From NCBI RefSeq assembly GCF_040371755.1, contig NZ_BAABWE010000003.1, positions 228,824 through 292,823 on the forward strand: a DNA stretch of 64,000 bases, given 5' to 3'. Made by a program: the position numbers and the translations under genes. The stretch comes from Bermanella sp040371755. GTDB taxonomy: Bacteria; Pseudomonadota; Gammaproteobacteria; Pseudomonadales; Oceanobacteraceae. Below, piece after piece: positions 24,997 through 32,354 of the stretch (positions are counted from its first letter, which is position 1; each line of letters opens with the position of its first letter). The notes below the pieces were generated by a model, which saw nothing but the letters and a program-made list of their open reading frames with translations, did no database searches and was not told the origin of the DNA.

Positions 24997-26106
24997 TTAA
25001 TTTTCATCTGGCACCAATTCGCCGTCATATTTTTCTGCTGCGTCAAGCACTGCAGCAAGAGCGTTTTCTGGGCTAGCTCTTCCACATATTTTTTCCATCA
25101 ACGATCTGCGAACATAGTGCCTAGATGGCAATTCTGGATTTTTAATATTTTGAAGGCCCTGAAAAGAGCACGTTGCCAATATGCTTTGCATATTCTCAAC
25201 CATCTCATCGTGCGATAGCTCTATTTCACACGGGAGCTTTTCGAAGAGCGTTGCTTCTATAATTTCGTCTATAACTGATTTTTTCCATACCGTCCCAATT
25301 TGAGGGTCCGCCTCTCCCTGAACCCCTATACGTCCTACATAGATTCCTGCGAGAATCACAGCTTCTTGGTTGAGTTGATATGTAGAGCCGCGAATTTGAA
25401 CCCGCCCATTAGGGTTGTAGTATAGTACGGGGGAACCTGACATCCCGCTTTTTGATGCACTATCAATGAGAAATTTTGGCTCCTTATTCCAACCATGCTG
25501 TACAGATGAAGCAATTGTGGCCCGCTTCCATACAGGCTGCGAATAAAAGTCCTGCACATTGTGCGGATAGCCTGGAATAAATAACTCCTCAGTTACATCA
25601 ACGCTATCAAACCATTTATCAATCACTTCAGAGTTTGGAACAAAATAGCTCTGTATTGGGCATATTTCAGTGGTTCCACCGCCATGTACTTCCATGATAG
25701 GGGAAAAATCAATGTCTCTATGCTCACCTGTTGAAAGGTATATTTCAGACAAAAAGGTTGCACTAGGATCAAAGGGTATAACCGCTACATCCACTCGAGG
25801 ATGATTTTTAGGATGAATATAAAAAAGTGATTTGTCTTCATCTACCAAGGGTATTGTAATGGGGTGGCGAGTCACCATACCAAAAGAAGGCATGCTAACG
25901 GCAAGATTGACTACTACGTTATCAGGAATTGCTAACTTCTTTGATAATGGCTTTAATGTTTCAGAATGTCGGCCAGCCAGATTATGCCAAGCTGTGACAA
26001 TAAAGTAGTCAGATCCGTGCTTATAGATAACTCCTGAACCGATTGAAAGCTCAGTTTTTTGATATCTCATCGTTAAATGAACGACAGAATTACTAGCTGC
26101 GGCCAA
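24997..26106 (-). CDS. Cassette gene: trypsin-like serine protease
   Basis: A 369-residue protein with a chymotrypsin-fold triad: His in FIVTAWHNLAG (about 41), Asp in RVDVAVIPFD (about 106), Ser in SKSGMSGSPVLY (about 222). No signal peptide, so it is probably cytoplasmic, unlike most trypsin-like housekeeping proteases. The C-terminal 90 residues are unassigned. The start is a TTG at 26106 with AGGAG 6 bases upstream; an ATG 12 codons later is the alternative. First cassette of the array. Confidence 0.75.
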   Translation of the reverse strand: MAAASNSVVHLTMRYQKTELSIGSGVIYKHGSDYFIVTAWHNLAGRHSETLKPLSKKLAIPDNVVVNLAVSMPSFGMVTRHPITIPLVDEDKSLFYIHPKNHPRVDVAVIPFDPSATFLSEIYLSTGEHRDIDFSPIMEVHGGGTTEICPIQSYFVPNSEVIDKWFDSVDVTEELFIPGYPHNVQDFYSQPVWKRATIASSVQHGWNKEPKFLIDSASKSGMSGSPVLYYNPNGRVQIRGSTYQLNQEAVILAGIYVGRIGVQGEADPQIGTVWKKSVIDEIIEATLFEKLPCEIELSHDEMVENMQSILATCSFQGLQNIKNPELPSRHYVRRSLMEKICGRASPENALAAVLDAAEKYDGELVPDEN

Positions 26107-26163
26107 ACTTAACTCCTATATGCTTAGCTGATGTCGGCACAAGATGCCTAACATTTTAATCGT

Positions 26164-26277
26164 GCGCATGCGCGTTTTTGCAGTTCTAATATTGAAGGAA
26201 AATCGTCTGGAAGGCTCACCATTTCTGGGCTGTAGACCAAATTCCGTTTCGGCTTCTCAAGAAAAACGCGCATGCGC
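26164..26277. repeat. 16-bp inverted repeat pair with CGCGCATGCGCG cores
   Basis: GCGCATGCGCGTTTTT (26164-26179) and its exact complement AAAAACGCGCATGCGC (26262-26277) enclose 82 bases. Each arm is itself palindromic. It occupies the place where an attI site would be expected. Confidence 0.7.
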
Positions 26278-26420
26278 GGTATTACCCTAATTGCGGGTTC
26301 TCGCAATCTCAGGGTTAATTTTTATAAGTCGTTGATATTGCACGATTTAAATTCAGGGCACCAGTAAAAACGCGCATTATTTTCAAATTTAAATGTAAAA
26401 ACACGCATGGATTCTTTGAA

Positions 26421-26452
26421 TTGTTGAAAATATACTGTCTAGCTATACAGTT
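26421..26452 (+). promoter_or_regulatory. Promoter with overlapping LexA (SOS) box
   Basis: TTGTTG (26421-26426), 17-base spacer, TATACA (26444-26449) reading rightwards. TACTGTCTAGCTATACAGTT (26433-26452) contains CTGT-N8-ACAG, the exact LexA core, covering the spacer and -10. No gene follows on the plus strand. Integron integrase promoters are LexA-controlled, divergent from cassettes and located here relative to attI, so this is probably a relic PintI. Confidence 0.75.
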
Positions 26453-26499
26453 ATTTTACTGCGGGAATTATTGCTTTCCATTCACATATAAAGCTCCTA

Positions 26500-26541
26500 C
26501 CTATGATGGGTTACGCTCGCCCCTCGCTAACCCATCATAGG
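26500..26541. repeat. REP-like palindrome
   Basis: CCTATGATGGGTTA (26500-26513) and TAACCCATCATAGG (26528-26541), 14-bp perfect inverted repeat with a 14-base centre. The GATGGGTTACG...CTAACCCATC core recurs at 54691-54722. Confidence 0.8.
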
Positions 26542-26756
26542 TTTTATCCAGTTAAGCGAAGCCCTTGCTGGGTGCTCCCCGTTCAAAGATGTACAAAGAG
26601 AAGGGATATTTCAAGAATTCAGAGTACTTATAAAACGCACATGCGGAATTTAAAGTGGGTGCGGGTTGCTAGCCATACATCAAAACCATTTCAGCATTGA
26701 CCCTAAACCCGCCCTGATTATCTAATAGAAAGGGAGCAGCCTATATGATATTAACC

Positions 26757-27590
26757 CTACTTCTCTAATTGCTTGGCCTGCTGCCAAAGCGTTTCCATTT
26801 CATCCAAGCTGGCATCTTGCAGTTGTTTATTCTGTAGGGCTAAGCAGCTTTCAATGTATTTAAAGCGACGCTCAAATTTATTATTCGTGCTGCGCAATGC
26901 CATTTCAGGTTTAACTTTAACGTGTCTGGCTAAGTTGACCATGGCGAAAAATAAATCGCCTAATTCATCTTCTATTTGCGCGTGTTGACCTGAGGCCATG
27001 GCTTCACGTAGTTCTTGTATTTCTTCTTCAATTTTATCCAGTACTTGTTCTGGTTCGGGCCAGTCAAATCCCACTGTAGCGGCACGTTTTTGTAGTTTTT
27101 CTGCTCGTTGAATAGCAGGGAACGCCAGTGGCACGTCGTCTAGAATGCTGGTTGCTTCTGTTTTGCCTTGTTTAGCCAGCTGCTTGGCTTTTTCTGCACG
27201 TTCTTGTTGTTTGGTGGCTTCCCAGCGGCCTTTGATTTGTTCATCGCTTAGCGGTTCTTCATTGGCTTCACTGCGTAGTTCCCCACTTGGAAATACGTGG
27301 GGGTGGCGACGCACCAATTTTGTTACCAGTGTGTCGATAATGTCATGAAAGTTAAATACGTTTTGTTCTTTGCCCAATTGGCTGTAAAAAATCACTTGGA
27401 AGAGTAAGTCTCCTAGCTCTTCTTTTAGGTGGGGTAAGTCGTTTTGTTCAATGGCGTCAGCCACTTCATAAGCTTCTTCTAAGGTATGAGGAAGAATACT
27501 GGTAAAGGTTTGTTTTAAGTCCCACGGACAGCCCGTTTGCGGATCACGCAAACGAGCCATTAGGTAGAGTAAGTCGTCCAGTTGATGCAT
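26757..27590 (-). CDS. mazG: Nucleoside triphosphate pyrophosphohydrolase MazG
   Basis: A 277-residue protein with two tandem MazG domains: N-terminal (HTLEEAYEVADAIE, EELGDLLFQVIFYSQLG, about 34-75) and C-terminal (DKIEEEIQELREAM, DELGDLFFAMVNLARH, about 180-225). It hydrolyses all (d)NTPs and lowers ppGpp in E. coli. It follows relA (10-base gap) on the same strand, the conserved order. Confidence 0.95.
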   Translation of the reverse strand: MHQLDDLLYLMARLRDPQTGCPWDLKQTFTSILPHTLEEAYEVADAIEQNDLPHLKEELGDLLFQVIFYSQLGKEQNVFNFHDIIDTLVTKLVRRHPHVFPSGELRSEANEEPLSDEQIKGRWEATKQQERAEKAKQLAKQGKTEATSILDDVPLAFPAIQRAEKLQKRAATVGFDWPEPEQVLDKIEEEIQELREAMASGQHAQIEDELGDLFFAMVNLARHVKVKPEMALRSTNNKFERRFKYIESCLALQNKQLQDASLDEMETLWQQAKQLEK

Positions 27591-27600
27591 GTTTACCCTG

Positions 27601-29835
27601 TTATTGGTTGTGTCTACGAACGTCCATAATATTGGGCAGTTGTTGCAGTCTATTCAGCAGTTTACCCAAATGGCTTAGGCTGTCGATTTCAACCGTCACC
27701 AATAAGTCTGCTGTACCGTCTTGTTGGGAGACTGTATTCATGGACAGTATATTTATGTCTTCAAAAGCAAGGGTCATGCTCACGTCTTTTAATAATCCGC
27801 GGCGGTCGTAAGCTTTTAACATTAAATCCACTGGGTAGAGTTTTTCTGGGGTTTTGCCCCAGTTAACTTCGGTGATGCGGTTCGATTGATTTTGTTTTAA
27901 ATTAAGTAAATTTGCGCAGTCAGCTTTGTGAATGCTCACCCCACGGCCTTGAGTAATAAAACCAGCAATTGGGTCTCCCGGTACTGGGTGACAGCAGGTG
28001 GCAATGTTACTTAATAGTTTACCCACACCATGTATGTAGATGTCACTGCCATCCACAGGTTGGGCTGGAACACTGGGCAGTAAACTTAATTGATGGTCGG
28101 TGGCATCGTCGTGCTTCAATTGTTTTTGTGCATGATGAATGGCTTGTGATGTACGTACGGTGCCTGCACCAATGGCGGCGTAAAGATCTTCAATTTCTTT
28201 GAAGTTCATATCTACCGCAATTTGCTGTAAATCAATATTATGAAAGCCAATGCGCTTAAGTTCTGGCTCTAGTATGCCCTTACCATCAATGATGTTTTGA
28301 TCACGGGCTTGGCTTTTAAACCACGAGGCCACTTTTGCACGAGAACGAGTCGTATTAACGTAACCATTTTCTGGGTTAAGCCAGTCTCTTGATGGTTGTG
28401 CATCACGAGAGGTTAAGATTTCAATTTGATCGCCAGTTTTTACGTTGTATGTCAGTGGTACTATGCGTCCGTTTACTTTTGCGCCACGACAGCGGTGACC
28501 TATTTCAGTGTGTACACGGTAGGCAAAATCAATTGGTGTGGATTCAGGTTGTAGGTCTACTACGTGACCATCTGGGGTAAATACATAAACACGGTCAGGG
28601 GTGACGTCTTGGCGTAAACTCTGAGATAAATCGTTAATGTCGCCTAATTCATCGTGCCATTCTAGTACTTGACGCAACCACGATATTTTTTCTTCGTAGC
28701 CATCGTCTTTACCGTTTACGTCTGTGCCTTTATAAAGCCAGTGGGCACATACCCCCAGTTCAGCGTCGTCGTGCATTTCAAAGGTGCGAATTTGCACTTC
28801 TAGAACTTTGTTTTCAGGGCCGATTACTGCTGTGTGTAACGAGCGGTAGCCGTTTTCTTTTGGATTGGCGATGTAGTCGTCAAATTCATGGGGGATGTGT
28901 CGCCAAAAGGTATGTGTGATACCCAGTGCGGCGTAACAATCTTTTAGCTCGGGCACTAAAATTCGCACAGCACGAATGTCATATACTTCTGAGAAGTCGA
29001 TATTCTTACGCTGCATTTTTCGCCATATGCTGTAGATGTGTTTGGCGCGACCTTGTATGTCGCATTCAATGCCAGCCCCTTCAATGGCGTTTTTAAGGGT
29101 TTCTACTACGTTGTCGATGTATTGCTGACGACCTAGGCGTTTTTCGCTAAGTAGCTTGGCGATTTTTTTATAGGCGTCGGGTTCTAGGTAGCGAAAACTG
29201 AGGTCTTCTAGTTCCCATTTAATTTGACCAATACCTAAGCGGTGGGCAAGCGGTGCGTATATATCAAATACTTCGCGGGCCACTTTTAAACGCCGTTCGT
29301 CACTGGCGTTTTTTACTGCCCGAATAACGCTAGTACGTTCTGCTAGTTTAATAAGCGGGACGCGTACGTCGTCAATCATAGCCACCAGCATTTTACGCAT
29401 GTGTTCCACTTGCGCTTCGCTTTGGCCTAATACTTTTAATTTTGATGCGCTTTGGGCTTGCGTGATGGCAGCCATTTTCAGTACACCATCAATTAGCTTG
29501 GCAATTTCTTCACCAAATTGACGGGCCACTAAATTCAATGCCATGCGCCCTTCACGTACAGGTCGATACAAGATGGCAGCCACAATACTGGCTTGGTCCA
29601 TATGCAGTTCCGCCAGTACTTGAGTCATTTCTGTTGCTATTTGCAAACTAGAAATATCCGCATTCCATTGTTCGTGGTTGGCGATGGCTTGTGACTCGAA
29701 GGTCTGCGCCATGTCGCAAGCTTTACGAATTTGATCTTCGTCCCTGATCTCTATTTGCTCTGTGAGACTGGCAATCCAAGCGTCTACATCCACTTGGCCA
29801 TCGTTTACCAGATGATCGTCACGTACTTTGACCAT
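27601..29835 (-). CDS. relA: GTP pyrophosphokinase RelA
   Basis: A 744-residue ribosome-associated (p)ppGpp synthetase. The N-terminal hydrolase-like domain lacks the HD pair (YRPVREG in place of HDxxED), so it is a monofunctional RelA rather than SpoT. Synthetase domain about 240-350 (YDIRAVRILV, ENGYRSLHTAV), TGS domain about 405-465 (VYVFTPDGHVVDL), and C-terminal ACT domain. It lies between rlmD (3-base gap) and mazG, probably one transcript. Confidence 0.96.
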   Translation of the reverse strand: MVKVRDDHLVNDGQVDVDAWIASLTEQIEIRDEDQIRKACDMAQTFESQAIANHEQWNADISSLQIATEMTQVLAELHMDQASIVAAILYRPVREGRMALNLVARQFGEEIAKLIDGVLKMAAITQAQSASKLKVLGQSEAQVEHMRKMLVAMIDDVRVPLIKLAERTSVIRAVKNASDERRLKVAREVFDIYAPLAHRLGIGQIKWELEDLSFRYLEPDAYKKIAKLLSEKRLGRQQYIDNVVETLKNAIEGAGIECDIQGRAKHIYSIWRKMQRKNIDFSEVYDIRAVRILVPELKDCYAALGITHTFWRHIPHEFDDYIANPKENGYRSLHTAVIGPENKVLEVQIRTFEMHDDAELGVCAHWLYKGTDVNGKDDGYEEKISWLRQVLEWHDELGDINDLSQSLRQDVTPDRVYVFTPDGHVVDLQPESTPIDFAYRVHTEIGHRCRGAKVNGRIVPLTYNVKTGDQIEILTSRDAQPSRDWLNPENGYVNTTRSRAKVASWFKSQARDQNIIDGKGILEPELKRIGFHNIDLQQIAVDMNFKEIEDLYAAIGAGTVRTSQAIHHAQKQLKHDDATDHQLSLLPSVPAQPVDGSDIYIHGVGKLLSNIATCCHPVPGDPIAGFITQGRGVSIHKADCANLLNLKQNQSNRITEVNWGKTPEKLYPVDLMLKAYDRRGLLKDVSMTLAFEDINILSMNTVSQQDGTADLLVTVEIDSLSHLGKLLNRLQQLPNIMDVRRHNQ

Positions 29836-29838
29836 AAT

Positions 29839-31170
29839 TTAATCCTTTACAAACAGTGCCATGGTTTCTACATGTTTCGTTTGCGGAAACATATCCATCA
29901 CACTGATTTTTTCAATCCGAAAACCCGCTTCTAGCAGCGGTTTAGCATCTCTGACTAATGAGCTAGGCTCACACGCCACATATAATATTCGACTTTTTTG
30001 CTGACTTAACCATGGCATTAATGGGGCTGCACCGGTTCTTGGCGGGTCGAGCAAAATAGCATCCGCTTTAGGTAAGCGGAATAATAATTCTTCATCGGCT
30101 AGGTTTAATGCCGTAGCTTCTATATTTGTTATTTGGTGTTTTTGCGCATTGTGATTAATACGCGTCACCATTTCTTTCACCCCTTCTACGGCATAGAGTT
30201 GCTTTACCTGCTTAGCCAGTGGCAGGCTAAAATTGCCAATTCCGGCAAATAAATCTAATAAGGTTTCGTTTGGTTTTAAATCTAGCCATTTAGCAGCGGT
30301 TTGTACCATTGCTTGGTTTATCGCACCATTGCCTTGTATAAAGTCTTTTACTTGAAATTCAAGTTCGTACCCGTCAACGCTATAACTTAGTGCCGGTTCT
30401 TGTTCAGGGTATACACATTGAATGTGTTCGTTACCCTCAAGATACAGCAGACAATTATGTTGCTGTGCAAATTGCTTTAAGCGGCTTTGATCATCATTAT
30501 TAATAGCTTTTATATGCCTTAATACAACAACCGCCCCTTGCTGGCATGCAATTAATTCAGCCTGTGTAATGACACCTTTGCTTTGTAAGGAGTTTAGGCA
30601 AGCTGTCATCGGCTTAATTAAAGCGCTTAATTGAGGCTCAAGTACTGAGCATGTTTCTACTGATGCCAAGTGGCTGTTGGCTTCTTCGCGAAACCCTACA
30701 ATGACTTCGTCGTGCTGTTTGCGATAGCGTACACCTAAGCGAGCACGTCGGCGATACCCAAAACCTTCACTGGTAATGGGTGTTTGCCAAGGCACTGAAG
30801 CCAGCTTTAACTGGCGCAATAATTGTTGGTTCAGGTTTTCTTGTTTATAAGGCAACTGAGCCAATGTATTTAGATGTTGTAGCTGGCAAGCTCCACATCG
30901 TTCGTAGTGAGCACATTCTGGGGTTACTCGGTCTTCACTGGGAGTAAGTACTTGTAATAATTGAGCCTGACTAAAATGGCGTTGCTGTTTTTGCAGTTTC
31001 ACCCTGACGTGCTCATTGGCTAAGGCACCCGGCACAAACACTACTTTGCCCTCGTGACGAGCCACGCCATGAGCTTCATGGCTTAAGCTGTCAATATTCA
31101 GCTCCAGCGTTGGTGTCTGCTGTGTGCGTTTTGCTAATTTTCTACCGTTGCGCACAATTGCCACTGTCAA
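29839..31170 (-). CDS. rlmD: 23S rRNA (uracil1939-C5)-methyltransferase RlmD
   Basis: A 443-residue TRAM plus SAM-dependent m5U methyltransferase. The iron-sulfur Cys cluster is visible (CAHYERCGACQ, with a further Cys downstream), then LDLFAGIGNFSLPLA (SAM), LLDPPRTGA and the catalytic Cys in YVACEPSSLVRD. It is 3 bases upstream of relA, as in Pseudomonas and E. coli. Confidence 0.95.
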   Translation of the reverse strand: MTVAIVRNGRKLAKRTQQTPTLELNIDSLSHEAHGVARHEGKVVFVPGALANEHVRVKLQKQQRHFSQAQLLQVLTPSEDRVTPECAHYERCGACQLQHLNTLAQLPYKQENLNQQLLRQLKLASVPWQTPITSEGFGYRRRARLGVRYRKQHDEVIVGFREEANSHLASVETCSVLEPQLSALIKPMTACLNSLQSKGVITQAELIACQQGAVVVLRHIKAINNDDQSRLKQFAQQHNCLLYLEGNEHIQCVYPEQEPALSYSVDGYELEFQVKDFIQGNGAINQAMVQTAAKWLDLKPNETLLDLFAGIGNFSLPLAKQVKQLYAVEGVKEMVTRINHNAQKHQITNIEATALNLADEELLFRLPKADAILLDPPRTGAAPLMPWLSQQKSRILYVACEPSSLVRDAKPLLEAGFRIEKISVMDMFPQTKHVETMALFVKD

Positions 31171-31303
31171 ATTCCTAAAATGATTTGAGGCCTTTTCGGC
31201 CCCAAATGGTCATGCTTAAATTTGCGGGGGATTTTACGTGAAAGTGAGCCAAAAAGGCAGAATACTTAGTAAAATTCACCGTTTGTTGCGCTTTTTATAG
31301 TGC

Positions 31304-32194
31304 TTAGTCGCTAAAAACCCCTGTGGATAAATAACGATCCCCACGATCACAGATTATCGCCACTATAATGGCGTTTTCTACTTGCTCATTAAGCTGTAAC
31401 GCACCAGCCACTGAACCACCTGAACTGACACCGCAAAAAATACCTTCTTGTGTGGCCAGTGCTCGCATGGTTTGCTCGGCATCTTGCTGGCTAACATCAA
31501 CGACTCTATCCACTCTTGATGCTTCGAATATCTTAGGTAAATAAGCGGTTGGCCAACGGCGAATACCTGGGATAGATGCACCTTCTTGAGGCTGCAAGCC
31601 GATAATTTGAATATCGGAATTTTGCTCTTTTAAGAACCGACTTGTCCCCATTATGGTGCCCGTTGTACCCATGGCACTGACAAAATGCGTGACCTTTCCT
31701 TGGGTGTCTTGCCAGATTTCAGGCCCAGTCCCTTCATAATGGGCCATTGGGTTATCAAAATTAGCAAATTGATCCAGCACGATACCTTTGCCTTCACTTT
31801 GCATTTGTAATGCCAAATCTCGAGCGTATTCCATGCCTTGCTCTTTTGTCACTAATATAAGTTCAGCCCCATAGGCTTCCATGGCCCAGCGACGCTCCAT
31901 GCTCAGATTATCAGGCATGATTAGCACCATGTTGTAACCCATAATGGCCGATGCCATGGCCAAGGCAATGCCCGTGTTGCCACTTGTGGCTTCTATTAAT
32001 GTATCACCGGGCTTGATGTCTCCTCTGTCTTGAGCACGACGAATCATGCTTAAAGCCGGACGGTCTTTTACAGAACCAGCGGGGTTATTGCCTTCAAGCT
32101 TTAGAAGAATGGTGTTGGTCGTATGAGTGCCCAAACGCTGTAGGCGCACCAAGGGTGTTTTGCCAACAAAGTCAGCTATGGTAGGAAAATCCAT
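31304..32194 (-). CDS. cysM: Cysteine synthase B
   Basis: A 296-residue PLP enzyme making cysteine from O-acetylserine and sulfide or thiosulfate. PLP Lys in NPAGSVKDRPAL (about 41), phosphate loop TSGNTGIALA, and GTTGTIMG. The CysM rather than CysK type is supported by the RRWPTAYLPKI region. The ATG at 32194 (MDFPTIADFVGKTPLV) matches family N-termini; a longer frame to 32269 would add an unlikely leader. Divergent from the barA-type kinase. Confidence 0.9.
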   Translation of the reverse strand: MDFPTIADFVGKTPLVRLQRLGTHTTNTILLKLEGNNPAGSVKDRPALSMIRRAQDRGDIKPGDTLIEATSGNTGIALAMASAIMGYNMVLIMPDNLSMERRWAMEAYGAELILVTKEQGMEYARDLALQMQSEGKGIVLDQFANFDNPMAHYEGTGPEIWQDTQGKVTHFVSAMGTTGTIMGTSRFLKEQNSDIQIIGLQPQEGASIPGIRRWPTAYLPKIFEASRVDRVVDVSQQDAEQTMRALATQEGIFCGVSSGGSVAGALQLNEQVENAIIVAIICDRGDRYLSTGVFSD

Positions 32195-32354
32195 TATGTC
32201 TTCACTTAATATAACTATCTGCGCGAATAATACGCTTAATTCTAGCTTTTTAGTAATATCAAAAGGCAATTTGCTTATAGCTGAGCGTTAAGTCTGAGCA
32301 AATCTTAAGCAAATACTGTTAGAATAACGGACCTCTAAAAATAAGTACTGATCA

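Larger units (their letters stand above)
26107..26756. other. 650-base non-coding stretch at the head of the cassette array
   Basis: Contains, in order: a GCCTAAC core (26146-26152; GTTAGGC on the minus strand) marking the boundary of the first cassette; a 16-bp inverted repeat (26164-26277); a hairpin TTACCCT...AGGGTTAA with a T-run (26282-26326); several AAAAACGCGCAT-like motifs (26262, 26366, 26397); a LexA-controlled promoter (26421-26452); and a REP palindrome (26500-26541). No integrase gene or recognisable fragment is present. A 65-codon open frame from 26503 is mostly REP and not credible. Confidence 0.7.

Noticed and set aside
26503..26700. 65-codon open frame downstream of the LexA promoter
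   Set aside because: Begins inside the REP palindrome, has no ribosome site and shows no integrase or other family motif.
31183..31205. Imperfect hairpin TTTGAGGCC...GGCCCCAAA between rlmD and cysM
   Set aside because: Mismatched stem, weak T-tract and 100 bases from the cysM stop; not strong enough to call a terminator.
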